A stretch of 35,857 nt of DNA from Pirellula sp. (GCA_021300155.1 JAJTID010000156.1:1-35857), one strand, 5' to 3'. Numbered from the stretch's first letter, positions 23,501 through 33,048 are shown. Numbers and translations: made by a program. The notes: generated from the letters alone by a model not told the origin.

Positions 23501-24787
23501 ATGAAAAACATCCCTTTTCCCAGCGCTCTATTTCAACAAAACAGAGAACGCCTCACGAAGAAACTCCCTCCTCGCTCGATCTCAATTCTGAACTCCAACG
23601 ACATTATGCCAACGAACGCTGACGGTTCGATGGGACACATTCAAAACGCAGACCTGTTTTACTTGTCTGGTATCCATCAGGAAGAGAGCATTCTGGTCCT
23701 CGCTCCAGACGCCGTGGATCCAACCCAGCGTGAAATTCTATTCCTTCGCGAACCGAATGAACTACTGACCATTTGGGAAGGGTACAAACTTACCAAAGAG
23801 CAAGCGACGGACGCATCGGGTATCAAGAATGTTAAGTGGCTCCATGAGTTCCCTGCCATTTTTCGCATGCTCATGTGCGAAATGGATCATGTTTTCCTGA
23901 ATACCAACGAGCACCAGCGATCCAGCTCCCCGGTTCAAACTCGCGATGCTCGATTTATTCAAGAATGCCAACGAGAATATCCGCTTCATCATTACAGTCG
24001 TTTATCGAAACTGTTATATCCATTGCGAGCCGTCAAATCGAGTTTTGAAGTCGATGCGATTCGGGCCGCTTGCGATCTAACTCGCAAAGGTGTCGAGCGA
24101 GTCTGCCGTTTCGTGCAACCGGGAGTAAATGAAGCAGAGGTCGAGGCGGAGTTCGCTCACGAGTTTATTCGACATAAAGGACAGTTCGCTTATTCTCCGA
24201 TCATCGCAAGCGGAATCAACAACTGCATTCTCCATTACAACTCGAACGACTTGAACTGCAAAGACGGTGATCTACTCCTGCTCGATGTCGGTGCAGGGTT
24301 GGGAAACTACGCAAGTGATCTGACGCGGACTATTCCGGTGAATGGTCGTTATTCGCAACGCCAACGACAAGTTTACGATGCAGTACTTCGTATTTTTCGT
24401 GCGCAAGTTGCCGCTCTCGTGCCTGGTAAGACAACAAAGGACTTGCGATCGGAATGCGAACAAATTACAGCCAAAGAGTGTGTTGATTTGGGATTGCTCA
24501 CTATGGACCAAGTGAAGCAAAGCACTCCGGACAATTTGGCGGTCAAGAAGTACTTTATGCACGGAGTCTCGCACCCGATCGGTTTGGATGTCCATGACGC
24601 CACGTACAACCATTTGAAAATCGAACCCGGTTGGGTGTTGACTGTCGAGCCAGGTATTTATATCCAGGAAGAAGGATTTGGCGTTCGGCTTGAGAATACC
24701 GTCTTGGTTACAGAAAATGGCCAATTGGATTTGATGGCGGACATACCGATCGAAGCCGAGGAGATCGAATCGTTGATGAACTCATGA
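23501..24787 (+). CDS. pepP: Xaa-Pro aminopeptidase (M24B, aminopeptidase P)
   Basis: A 428-residue cytosolic metallopeptidase that removes an N-terminal residue next to proline. N-terminal creatinase-like domain (about 1-170, with NADLFYLSGI) and a pita-bread catalytic domain. Metal ligands: Asp262 (LLDVGAG), Asp273 (ASDLTRT), His358 (HGVSHPIGLDVHD), Glu383 (TVEPGIYI) and Glu398 (RLENTVLV), all present. Length is normal for PepP (about 430-440). A GAAGAG sequence lies just before the ATG. RtcB follows 116 nt later on the same strand; they may be co-expressed but share no known pathway. Confidence 0.94.
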   Translation: MKNIPFPSALFQQNRERLTKKLPPRSISILNSNDIMPTNADGSMGHIQNADLFYLSGIHQEESILVLAPDAVDPTQREILFLREPNELLTIWEGYKLTKEQATDASGIKNVKWLHEFPAIFRMLMCEMDHVFLNTNEHQRSSSPVQTRDARFIQECQREYPLHHYSRLSKLLYPLRAVKSSFEVDAIRAACDLTRKGVERVCRFVQPGVNEAEVEAEFAHEFIRHKGQFAYSPIIASGINNCILHYNSNDLNCKDGDLLLLDVGAGLGNYASDLTRTIPVNGRYSQRQRQVYDAVLRIFRAQVAALVPGKTTKDLRSECEQITAKECVDLGLLTMDQVKQSTPDNLAVKKYFMHGVSHPIGLDVHDATYNHLKIEPGWVLTVEPGIYIQEEGFGVRLENTVLVTENGQLDLMADIPIEAEEIESLMNS

Positions 24788-24903
24788 TCTTTTGATCTCG
24801 TAAGTCGTTTTGCGCGAACCAACGATTGGGAAACGTACTCTTTGGAAGCTACGAGAGACTTGGCGTTGTATTTCTGGGCTCTCGATTTATCAAAGCACAG
24901 ATC

Positions 24904-26397
24904 ATGTCAGCGAACAGCACACTACATTCTTCAGGAATCACACCGACCGGTGATGCCACTGGCATTATTGATCTAGGGGATTCCTGCACACCGATTCAAG
25001 TAATCGGCACCGAGGTCATTCGCGAAACCTTTGGTGCGACCTGCATCAATCAGGCGATCGCAGCAGCGATGGCGCCAGGTGTTTCGAAGCTCATCCTAAA
25101 CCCGGATGGTCATTATGGGCATGGCGTCCCTGTTGGTAGCGTGCTCGTCTCGCCGGATCATATTTACCCGGGGCCAGTCGGTGTAGATATCAAATGCTCG
25201 ATGAGCTTGTTGCAAACGAACATTCCGGAAGAACAGATCGCCGATACAAAGATTCGGCGTTTGATCATCCGAGAGATCGAATCTAAGCTGGCTTCGGGAA
25301 AGCATGGTCCCAAGGGTCGCGCGGTCAACGAAGATACTGGCATTGAGGCTGCCATCAAAGGCGCGGATCGGAAGTTGCTGGACAAGCTTGGGATTCCACC
25401 TCGTTGGCAAGATAGCTGTGAACAATGGCAACATCTTGGCGTTTGCCGAACTCCCGATGGGTTGGGAGAGCGGCTAGCAAAGCTACTTCATCAAAATGCA
25501 ATTCGCGACTTCACCGCCAAGTGTAAGCAACTCGGCTCCTACGGTGGAGGCAACCATTTCGGTGAGTGCGAAGTGGTGCACGTCGTCAACAGCGAGTCGG
25601 CAAAAAAGTCAGCTGAGCATTTCGGCTTGAAAGATGGCTGCGTCGCATTCTTATCCCATTGCGGCTCGAGAGGTCTAGGACATGCGCTCGCTACAAACCA
25701 ATTTCGCTGGTTGCAAACAGCGTTCAAGAAGCGAGGTCGCAGTTTTCCCAGCGGTGATCGGGAGCTGGTGTATGCAGAGTACGGAACGCCAGACGCAAAC
25801 AACTACTTGAACGATATGTCGATGGGTGCAAACTTCGCAACTGTCAATCATTTGCTCATCAACGCTATCGTGTTGGCTGCATTTCAAAAAGTTTTGCCCG
25901 GAACCAGGGGAGAGTTGCTTTACTTCATCAGCCACAACATTGTTTCGCGTGAGGAGCACGATGGAGTTAGTCAGTGGGTGCATCGCAAAGGAGCAACACG
26001 TGCATTTCCTGCAGGGCATGTTGGCTTAGCAGGAACCAAGTTCGAGACGACCGGCCATCCCATTCTTTTGCCTGGCAATCCACGCGACGGATCCTCCGTG
26101 ATGGTTGCATTACCAGGAGCCAATCTAACCGCCTATAGTATCAATCATGGCGCCGGTCGATCGATGACACGCACTGCGGCGAAAGCGAATTTAAAAGCGG
26201 ATCAAGTATATCAGGGGCTTGCGGACGCAGATGTTGTTTCCAATTGTCGTTATTATCCCATCGACGAAGCACCAGACGCTTACAAGGATTTCCGCGAGGT
26301 TCTTCGAAGCGTGGAACTGGCTGGGCTAGCAACCGAAGTCGCTCGCCTTCAAGCAAAGTTTGTCATCAAAGATGCAAAAGGTGGAAGCGCGAGTTGA
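24904..26397 (+). CDS. rtcB: RtcB family RNA ligase
   Basis: A 497-residue GTP-dependent RNA ligase that joins 2',3'-cyclic phosphate or 3'-phosphate ends to 5'-OH ends. Conserved metal and catalytic residues: Asp95 and Cys98 (GVDIKCS), GGGNHFGE with His218, HCGSRGLGH with His252, SHN with His344, and His415 in NHGAGR, the expected guanylylated residue. Longer than E. coli RtcB (408) and close to archaeal enzymes (about 480). ATG 24904 is chosen because the family N-terminus begins there; an in-frame TTG at 24826 is less likely and neither has a strong RBS. No archease, RtcA or RtcR is nearby. Confidence 0.95.
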   Translation: MSANSTLHSSGITPTGDATGIIDLGDSCTPIQVIGTEVIRETFGATCINQAIAAAMAPGVSKLILNPDGHYGHGVPVGSVLVSPDHIYPGPVGVDIKCSMSLLQTNIPEEQIADTKIRRLIIREIESKLASGKHGPKGRAVNEDTGIEAAIKGADRKLLDKLGIPPRWQDSCEQWQHLGVCRTPDGLGERLAKLLHQNAIRDFTAKCKQLGSYGGGNHFGECEVVHVVNSESAKKSAEHFGLKDGCVAFLSHCGSRGLGHALATNQFRWLQTAFKKRGRSFPSGDRELVYAEYGTPDANNYLNDMSMGANFATVNHLLINAIVLAAFQKVLPGTRGELLYFISHNIVSREEHDGVSQWVHRKGATRAFPAGHVGLAGTKFETTGHPILLPGNPRDGSSVMVALPGANLTAYSINHGAGRSMTRTAAKANLKADQVYQGLADADVVSNCRYYPIDEAPDAYKDFREVLRSVELAGLATEVARLQAKFVIKDAKGGSAS

Positions 26398-26456
26398 AGC
26401 CCTCGCACGTAGTCTGGGACCATTGTCGACCCTTGTCCCGGATGTTGAGTGACGGA

Positions 26457-26780
26457 TCAGCCATCGCGAGTTGGCTTACAGAAGATGACGGACGATCGAT
26501 CAGCAATCGATTTCGCGTTGTGCACGGATTTAACCACGGTCACCAATGTTACCAAAAAGATCGCCTGAATCAGCGAGACGCAGACCCAAGCGACAATCCA
26601 GCCATAAACTCCTATTTTGAAGTTGGTCAAGGATTCCATCAGTACAAATCCAAAAAGTGCCAGGAGGCTGGCTACCCATAATCCTAAAGCCAAACATAAA
26701 CCGAGCTTGGCAACGGAGGCTGCATCGGTAGGCCGTGTGTCGAAGGATAGTGGGGTTGCTTGGTTGGTATCAGTTTCCAT
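26457..26780 (-). CDS. Two-span membrane protein, unknown function
   Basis: A 107-residue protein: polar N-terminus (1-25), membrane helix about 26-48, short loop, second helix about 59-83, polar C-terminus. There is no motif I recognise and no cysteine pair or charged residue in the helices that would suggest transport. The frame overlaps nothing and is convergent with rtcB (60-nt gap). The start ATG has only a weak GGATTAG upstream. Confidence 0.6.
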   Translation of the reverse strand: METDTNQATPLSFDTRPTDAASVAKLGLCLALGLWVASLLALFGFVLMESLTNFKIGVYGWIVAWVCVSLIQAIFLVTLVTVVKSVHNAKSIADRSSVIFCKPTRDG

Positions 26781-26849
26781 GCAATAAGACTAATCCAGAA
26801 AAGGGTATAGTCGATAGGCAACGCGTTTGGCGATTGGCGAACCGATGAT

Positions 26850-27329
26850 CTAGAATAAGGGGCCTTTGCCCACGGCGCGTCGCCAAGCAGACAACTGGCC
26901 GAGGTGCAGGTTCGTGTGGGACAAGATCAAAAAGGTTGCCATTTCTCCCACAGAAGGCAACTCCGATTCGAAGAAACCAAGCTTTTGGGGTTTGCTCAAA
27001 GCCTCGAGGCTGGAGTCTTGATACAGCTTTGATGCGTTCTGAAATGCCGCTTCAAACGTTTTGAGCAATTCATCCTTGGATGGGTAGTCTGCTCGGTTCT
27101 TCGATAGCGGTTTCTTCGTATCGGAGATTTCATTCCACGAAGCGGGGCAAACTCCTTTACCACCAAGTAACGTCGCCGCGTAATCGGCTGCCGTTGCGAG
27201 GTGCATCAAAAGCCACGCTGGGTGATTCAGGCCGAGAGGTTGTTCGCACATACTGGCGTCGTCAATGTCCGACAAGATTTGCTTTGCATAACTGATCGTC
27301 GCATTGGTGTTCGTGCCGATAATATTCAT
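26850..27329 (-). CDS. DinB superfamily protein
   Basis: A 159-residue four-helix-bundle protein. His43 in LLMHL and His138/His142 in SHTNLHLGQL stand where DinB/YfiT proteins bind a divalent metal; NHPAWLLMHLATAADY and the C-terminal HLGQLSAWRR are typical of the family. Members include thiol transferases (bacillithiol, mycothiol) and damage-induced proteins of unknown reaction. The start has AAGG eight nt upstream. It is followed by the two-span membrane protein on the same strand after 69 nt. Confidence 0.8.
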   Translation of the reverse strand: MNIIGTNTNATISYAKQILSDIDDASMCEQPLGLNHPAWLLMHLATAADYAATLLGGKGVCPASWNEISDTKKPLSKNRADYPSKDELLKTFEAAFQNASKLYQDSSLEALSKPQKLGFFESELPSVGEMATFLILSHTNLHLGQLSAWRRAVGKGPLF

Positions 27330-27400
27330 GACGTAACCTTGAATGAAAGTGAAGAGTTGATTCGCATCGAATTCGCATTGTAACCTTTCATGCTATTCCG

Positions 27401-27431
27401 TCGACATGCTTCCCGTCCGCTCGATTATAAT
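27401..27431 (+). promoter_or_regulatory. Possible promoter for the ABC ATPase gene
   Basis: TCGACA (27401-27406), 19-bp spacer, TATAAT (27426-27431), a perfect -10 box. Transcription would begin near 27438, about 87 nt before the ATG at 27525. The spacing is longer than ideal. The -10 lies in a 16-bp tandem duplication, described separately. Confidence 0.45.
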
Positions 27432-27450
27432 GAAGCTCGATTACAATGAT
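27419..27450 (+). repeat. 16-bp tandem duplication covering the -10 region
   Basis: Unit 1 (27419-27434) and unit 2 (27435-27450) agree at 14 of 16 positions. Unit 1 contains TATAAT and unit 2 contains TACAAT at the matching place, so the duplication offers two candidate -10 boxes 16 bp apart in front of the ABC ATPase. Confidence 0.75.
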
Positions 27451-27524
27451 CCGAAAGCATTCGCTGCAGTTGCGCTGTTGTTGCTCCTGTCCCAACCAAC
27501 CTTCGTTACACTGGTCCGTTTGGC

Positions 27525-28496
27525 ATGGTTACCTTTGACTCGACGACTCCTCTTTTCTCACTTGATCATCTTTCGAGAATGTATGGGAACGTGATTGGGG
27601 TGAATGATATTCATATTGAATTGCCTCAAGGAGCCTATGGGCTGGTTGGCCCGAACGGTGCGGGCAAGTCGACGCTCATCGCATTGCTAACAGGTGTTTT
27701 ACGTCCATCGCTTGGTTCCGTGAAGGTGCTCGGTACCGACCCGTATCTTGATCCCACGGTTCAACATTACATTGGCCTATGCCCCGCCACGGACGTTTCT
27801 TTGCCAGGGGTAACGCCACGCCAATGGATTGGTCAACTGCTGGCCCTGAGTGGATTCTCACCTTCTGATGCTAGAGCACGCATGTCAGAGGTTCTTCATC
27901 ATGTTGGGCTTGCGAATGAGCTCGATCGCCCAATCAATTCATTCTCGTTAGGAATGAGGCAGCGATGCAAGCTAGCCCAAGCGATCGCAAACGATCCAAT
28001 GTTCTTAATCCTGGATGAGCCCTTCAATGGATTGGATCCGGTTGGTCGATCGCAGATGATTGCGTTGCTCAGGGATTGGGCTTCTCAAGGTCGCAGTTTG
28101 CTTTTGGCAAGTCATGTTTTGCACGAAGTGGAACAAGTTACAGATTCGTTTCTCTTCATCTACGGTGGGAGATTGCTGGCATCTGGCAAAGCAGGAGAAC
28201 TAAGGAGCATGCTGGTCGATTTACCACAAGAGCTTACAGTCGTGAGTCCTCAGTTCAAAGAGTTCGCTGCGTTTGTAGCTGGACATGATTGGGTTGAATC
28301 CATTCGTCTTGATCCAACTCACCGGAAAGTCCTGATTGCAGTAAAGCGACCAATGGAGTTTTATCAATCGGTAGCAGCGGCAGTGGATTCCGGAATCGAA
28401 GTAGAACAGTTGCTGGGTGCGGATGGAGATATGTCCAGTTTGTTTCGAACTCTCATTGCGCAGCATCGAGGTTCAAAACTTGTCGCAAAGAAATAA
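27525..28496 (+). CDS. ABC transporter ATP-binding protein (orphan)
   Basis: A 323-residue ABC-2 type ATPase with a C-terminal extension of about 95 residues. Walker A GPNGAGKST (42-50), signature SLGMRQR (141-147), Walker B LILDEP (161-166), and the switch His197 in ASH. The Q-loop is unusual: CPATD (86-90) where a Gln or Glu is expected. The C-terminal region (about 225-323) resembles a small regulatory domain common to such ATPases. No permease gene is near: the flanks are DinB and, convergently, a GT10 glycosyltransferase. The family usually works with an ABC-2 permease, so the partner must be elsewhere. The ATG is preceded by no clear RBS. Confidence 0.92.
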   Translation: MVTFDSTTPLFSLDHLSRMYGNVIGVNDIHIELPQGAYGLVGPNGAGKSTLIALLTGVLRPSLGSVKVLGTDPYLDPTVQHYIGLCPATDVSLPGVTPRQWIGQLLALSGFSPSDARARMSEVLHHVGLANELDRPINSFSLGMRQRCKLAQAIANDPMFLILDEPFNGLDPVGRSQMIALLRDWASQGRSLLLASHVLHEVEQVTDSFLFIYGGRLLASGKAGELRSMLVDLPQELTVVSPQFKEFAAFVAGHDWVESIRLDPTHRKVLIAVKRPMEFYQSVAAAVDSGIEVEQLLGADGDMSSLFRTLIAQHRGSKLVAKK

Positions 28497-28533
28497 TTCA
28501 ATGGCAATTCGTGCCCAACAACTAGCTAGGAAA

Positions 28534-29445
28534 TCAACCCAACACTTCGTGAATCATCCTTTCCAAAAAAGATTTCATGTTGTCGAGCGAGGGACGTTTG
28601 AGTAACAGCGGTTCGTTGAGGAGTCGACTCAGCGACTGAGGCTGTACCATTTCACGAAGACCTTCGACGTAGCCCGTTGCTGCAAACGAAGCCATATTGA
28701 TGATGGCGTTTGGGTTGAAGTCATGCGAAACGTTTTGGTCGCACCAGGTGATCGGTATGCATCCGGCGGCGAATGCGTCCGGTATCTTTTCCGTATAGTA
28801 GCCAGGGTACATAGAATTTTCTGGACAAAGTGCAAACATTTTGTCGCGGCAGACGTCTAGCTTCAAAAACTTCTTTCCCTTGGACTCGGGGAATGCGCTG
28901 CCATAACACTCCACCTCCATGACTTGCTTGGTGGCTTCCAAGAGTGTGGCCCTCGGCTCTCTTTGATGCGAGCTGATCAATATTGCCTTGAACATCTTGG
29001 CAGATTGCGATTCAATTGGTCGCATCAACTGTTCGATTGGGATCGGTGGACCGAGACGTTCTTCACCATCGGTTTCGACTCCTTCATGTCGCCAATCAAA
29101 CATGGCCATCCATAATGGGAAGCGACAGTGATGAACGTTGGTTACCCCTAGGTCGAAAGAGATGGAGTAATCGCACGGGATCGTATTCCATCTCATATTC
29201 TCACCCGTTTGATACAAAACTCGCGGCAGGTTCTTGCGACCAGCCATCGTCATCTTGAAAGCTGCTGGAAACTTAAGCTTCCATCCGAAAAACTTGTGTC
29301 GAAATGGACCGGCGATCAACAGATCGCAACATCTCGGGCTTACGCATTCAATCCGATCGCCGTAAAGAGATCGGATCAATCGGTAGATGAAATCCTTTTC
29401 ATATCCCTGGTATTGGCAAATGGTCGCGATTTTCAGTTTTCGCAT
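28534..29445 (-). CDS. Glycosyltransferase family 10 (alpha-fucosyltransferase type)
   Basis: A 303-residue GT-B enzyme. The C-terminal motif ALCPENSMYPGYYTEKIPDAFAAGCIPI (205-232) is the GT10 donor-binding region, with the conserved YTEK at 217-220. TGEN (80-83) and FDLGVTN (97-103) in the N-terminal half are also typical. GT10 enzymes transfer fucose from GDP-fucose in alpha-1,3/1,4 linkage, though other sugars are known, so acceptor and donor remain open. No signal or membrane anchor is seen, so it should act in the cytoplasm. It follows the DUF1080 fusion gene by 75 nt and is convergent with the ABC ATPase gene (37 nt apart). Confidence 0.88.
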   Translation of the reverse strand: MRKLKIATICQYQGYEKDFIYRLIRSLYGDRIECVSPRCCDLLIAGPFRHKFFGWKLKFPAAFKMTMAGRKNLPRVLYQTGENMRWNTIPCDYSISFDLGVTNVHHCRFPLWMAMFDWRHEGVETDGEERLGPPIPIEQLMRPIESQSAKMFKAILISSHQREPRATLLEATKQVMEVECYGSAFPESKGKKFLKLDVCRDKMFALCPENSMYPGYYTEKIPDAFAAGCIPITWCDQNVSHDFNPNAIINMASFAATGYVEGLREMVQPQSLSRLLNEPLLLKRPSLDNMKSFLERMIHEVLG

Positions 29446-29520
29446 CTAGTTCTTCTGCAGTATTTCAGAACACTACGGTGGTGCAAAGGAACACTTCCAT
29501 AAACCGAAGCATCCCATCGG

Positions 29521-32500
29521 TTACTCATCCACGCCGTTCAGCACATACGCCAGCAAATCCAAAATCTCTTCCTTGGTCAAGAACTTTAGCAAGTCATCTG
29601 GCATCGGCGACACCTTGGATGGAGCGATACTCACAACGGATTTTCTGTCGATATTGGTCCGTTCGTTCGGGTCGGCTGCGTTGGTATTGAGCGTTATCGT
29701 GTCCCCCTTTAGGTTGACGACTACCCCTCGGATTCGTTCCTCATCTTCGGTGATCACTTCGATCGGAACAAACTGTTCGTTGATTTCTTTGCTCGGTAAC
29801 ATGATCTGTTCGACCAAATCCCGAACCGAATATCTTCGACTAGCGCTTGTCAGATCAGGACCGTTCATTCCGCCCGCATTGCCGAAACGGTGGCAGGTGT
29901 AACAACTGGCTGCACCGAACATCTTGCGGCCGTTTTCAAGATTGCGTTTCGCCACGCCAGCCGCAATGGAGCCCTCTTTTTGAAACTCTTCTGTTGCCAT
30001 CCGGACGATGTCTTCCAGTTGAAGCCCGTTCGGTTTGCGACCGACAAACATGGCTCCCGCGGTTTCGATCGCCGACTTATTCTCAGGTTTTCTTTCCAAG
30101 ACCTCTTTGAGGACTTCCTTTTCGTTGTCGCTCATCGATTTGATGGCGTCGTCGCGGATGAACTCGACGAACTTGGCAAAGCTCGCGCCGCCACGAAAGT
30201 TGGCTGCTTTCAAGAACCACTCGAGGTAGGCTGTGCGTGTTTCTTTGGTCCAGCCTGTTTGAAGTGTGCGAAGCGAACGAGCGTATTCGATTTGCTCTTC
30301 CTGGCTTGGAGCATTCTGAATAGCGGCCATTCCTTTGGTTGCAATGTTCGGTGATCCCAAAAAAACAAGCGTTTCACACAAAAGCCAATTCATTTCAAAT
30401 GATGCTGCAGGAAATGCGGGATCCAGTTTCGCAATCCAGGCATTGGTCCTTGTCTCGTTCGGCTTACCAAAACGATTCAAAACGATTTGAAGCGTTCGCG
30501 CGTATGCAAACTGCCGTTCTTTCGGCAAAGAGGCGAAATCGATTCGAGCCAAACTATCAAGCAGTTGACTTCCTAACTCCGTATCTACTGGCTTCGTATC
30601 GTCTTCCCGGTGCAGCGGGCAAACTCCACCCACTCGGGCTGCTGCCAGAATTGCCTCGATCTGAACCTTCGGGTCGGACTCACGCATCATCCGATCTTTC
30701 CAGGAGCCGAGTGGCTGATGCTCGAGGGCTGTACGAGCTGCCCAACGCACGAACCGATCCTTGTGCCCTAAGTGCGGCCATGCCTTCTCGATCGCCTCCG
30801 GGGTTTGCTTCCCATGAAAGACTTCCAGGCTTAATCGCAAGTCACGTTCGGGGTTTGAGTTCTCCATGCTTGATTGCCGGGCAGTGGATTCGTTCCCCAC
30901 GTAAGTTACCCGATAGAGCCCCGATTGGACTTTGCGTCCGCCGATCGCGAAGTACATAGCTCCGTCACGTGGATTAATGATCGCATCGGTCAGCGGTAGG
31001 GGCGAACCCGACAAAAACTCTTCTTTGGTAGCGCGGTAGGTGGCACCATCGGGTGTCAAATGAACCGCATAAAGTTTGCCCCAGCTCCAGTCCAGAATAA
31101 AGAAAGCATGTTGGTACCTGGCAGGGAATTTGGCACCGTAACCAAAGGTCGTTCCGGTGGGAGAGCCAGGTCCGATATTGATCGTCGCTGGCAAATTGTC
31201 AACATAAAACTCGGGTCGCTTGCCCGCTCCATTTCGCCAACCATACTCAGCACCGCTAACCACATGGTTCACGCGAGTGGGGCGGTACCACGATGTATTG
31301 AAGTCGTATTCCATGTCTGCATCATACGTGAACAGTTCACCAGCCTCGTTCAAGGAAGCATCGAAGATGTTTCGATACCCACTGGAGTAAACTTCAAAGT
31401 CCTTCCCGTCGGGTGATACACGATAGATAATGCCGCCGGGAGCCATGACGTCGCGCATGAACCCGCGACCATCTGGCATCCGAGGGAGTAAATGATCTTC
31501 ACCCCACACCGCAGGCACTTGGGAAGTGGAGGTTGTTTGCGTTTTCTTGGCACCATTGCCACATACTAGATAGAGGGCTTTTCCGTCAGGCGTTGGTAGC
31601 ACAGCGTGGACTCCGTGATCTCCTCGCGCAGTGATCTCGCGTAGGAGTTCGACTTTGTCCAAGTCACCATCGCCGTTGCTATCGGTGATGCGATACAAGC
31701 CACTAGGGACTTTATTCTCATAATCGTTTACGCCAACATAAAGCGAGTCAAACGCCCATACCATGCCATTCACAGCCCGAATCTCAACGGGTAGTTTCAC
31801 TACATCTTTGGGATCAAGTGCTTTGCCTAACGCTGGTGCATCGAATCGAAACAAACCGCCGTACTGATCGCTCGCGAGGATTCGGCCTTTGTTATCCAAG
31901 CATAGATTCACCCATGACCCTTGATCATCTCCTGGCACTGAATAGAGCAATTCGACACGAAAGTCTTTGAGGACTTTGATCCGATCGACGGGTGTGGCCT
32001 TGTTTTCATTGACAGCGACTCCCGTTGCTGGCTTGTCTTTCGATGCTTTTTCGGCCGAAGGTTTGTCGTTCGAGGCATTAGCCTTTTGTCGATTCTTGCG
32101 GTCGGCACCCTTCTCTTGGCTTTCTGTTGGCGCGGCAGTTTTCGTAGCCTGCGCTTTGGAGTCGGACTTCTTTTGTGGAGCAGCTTTCTTGGCGGATGGT
32201 GTTACTTTGGTGGCCGTGGGTGGAACAGGGAAATTGGATTCAGTCAACAGCTCTGCGTCGCCTAATTCCTTCAACAAGATTTGCTTGATTTCTACTCGCA
32301 TGGCTGGTCCGCGGTGGACTTGAAACGCTAAGAGTCCTTCGAGTTCACGTTCTGATTCTTGCTGGTCGACGACATCTACAGTCGTCTTGCCATTGACTTG
32401 GTGAACGAGTCGGTTGCCTTTAGCGATGATGGTGTACTCATTCCATTCATTGATATCAACGGACACAGGTGGTCGGCTTTCGGTGACCCATTTCTCGCCA

Positions 32501-32934
32501 GATTTGGTAACGATCATCGATTGGCCGTTGGATGCGACAATTCCACGCCCACGTTCGTCGTATAGCATTGCGTTGTTGGCTGGAGTTGGGTGAATGTCGA
32601 ACTGATATCCACCAATCGACCACTTCCCTACCTCCTTGAGTTCTTTCGATCGATATTGAATGCCCGAGTTGTTTCCTTTTTGTTTGGCAACAACTTTCAA
32701 TTCAAAGTTCTTGACGGTACCACCTCGCCAGATCAAGAACTGATTGTATGGAAGTGGTTCGTCTGCCTTGGTGATGCCGACAATGACTCCATTCTGGACA
32801 CTCCAAAGTTCAGGATTGCCGTCCCAATCGCTCAAATCGCGTCCATTGAACAGTGACTTCTCTTGCCCATAGACATGGAATGACAACGAAATGCACAATG
32901 CAAACACGAAGACATGAAAAAAATTTTTCGTCAT
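29521..32934 (-). CDS. DUF1080 / beta-propeller / cytochrome c fusion (PVC-type haem protein)
   Basis: A 1137-residue exported protein. Signal peptide (about 1-23, YGQ). Domain 1 (about 25-230): DUF1080, a 3-keto-disaccharide hydrolase fold with a jelly-roll pattern (LFNGRDLSDWDG, GIQYRSKEL). Then a Lys/Ala/Thr-rich linker (about 240-312). Domain 2 (about 315-690): a PVC-type dehydrogenase beta-propeller (LKDFRVELLYSVP, GDHGVHAVLPTPDGKALY, RNIFDASLNEAGELFTYDADMEYD). Domain 3 (about 700-985): HEAT-like helices. Domain 4: a haem-binding domain with CYTCH (1011-1015; Cys1011, Cys1014, His1015), followed by GMNGPDL and the conserved tail. Covalent haem c attachment is expected. Family members are widespread in planctomycetes and probably oxidise sugars or related compounds, passing electrons to the haem. 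Its neighbours are a cupredoxin upstream and a GT10 enzyme downstream, all on this strand. Confidence 0.92.
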   Translation of the reverse strand: MTKNFFHVFVFALCISLSFHVYGQEKSLFNGRDLSDWDGNPELWSVQNGVIVGITKADEPLPYNQFLIWRGGTVKNFELKVVAKQKGNNSGIQYRSKELKEVGKWSIGGYQFDIHPTPANNAMLYDERGRGIVASNGQSMIVTKSGEKWVTESRPPVSVDINEWNEYTIIAKGNRLVHQVNGKTTVDVVDQQESERELEGLLAFQVHRGPAMRVEIKQILLKELGDAELLTESNFPVPPTATKVTPSAKKAAPQKKSDSKAQATKTAAPTESQEKGADRKNRQKANASNDKPSAEKASKDKPATGVAVNENKATPVDRIKVLKDFRVELLYSVPGDDQGSWVNLCLDNKGRILASDQYGGLFRFDAPALGKALDPKDVVKLPVEIRAVNGMVWAFDSLYVGVNDYENKVPSGLYRITDSNGDGDLDKVELLREITARGDHGVHAVLPTPDGKALYLVCGNGAKKTQTTSTSQVPAVWGEDHLLPRMPDGRGFMRDVMAPGGIIYRVSPDGKDFEVYSSGYRNIFDASLNEAGELFTYDADMEYDFNTSWYRPTRVNHVVSGAEYGWRNGAGKRPEFYVDNLPATINIGPGSPTGTTFGYGAKFPARYQHAFFILDWSWGKLYAVHLTPDGATYRATKEEFLSGSPLPLTDAIINPRDGAMYFAIGGRKVQSGLYRVTYVGNESTARQSSMENSNPERDLRLSLEVFHGKQTPEAIEKAWPHLGHKDRFVRWAARTALEHQPLGSWKDRMMRESDPKVQIEAILAAARVGGVCPLHREDDTKPVDTELGSQLLDSLARIDFASLPKERQFAYARTLQIVLNRFGKPNETRTNAWIAKLDPAFPAASFEMNWLLCETLVFLGSPNIATKGMAAIQNAPSQEEQIEYARSLRTLQTGWTKETRTAYLEWFLKAANFRGGASFAKFVEFIRDDAIKSMSDNEKEVLKEVLERKPENKSAIETAGAMFVGRKPNGLQLEDIVRMATEEFQKEGSIAAGVAKRNLENGRKMFGAASCYTCHRFGNAGGMNGPDLTSASRRYSVRDLVEQIMLPSKEINEQFVPIEVITEDEERIRGVVVNLKGDTITLNTNAADPNERTNIDRKSVVSIAPSKVSPMPDDLLKFLTKEEILDLLAYVLNGVDE

Positions 32935-33048
32935 GATGAAGACCGATAGAGAGTCACTAGGAAAGGAAAGTGAAAGGCCATGAGCGAATGGCTACCCCCC
33001 GCTCTTTGGAGACTACTGATTTAGGCTCGGCTTGTTGGATCATGGTGG

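Noticed and set aside
27430-27594. Small membrane-like reading frame just before and into the ABC ATPase gene (MKLDYNDPKAF...)
   Set aside because: Its ATG lies inside the putative -10 box, it overlaps the ATPase by 70 nt, and the hydrophobic part is too short to outweigh this.
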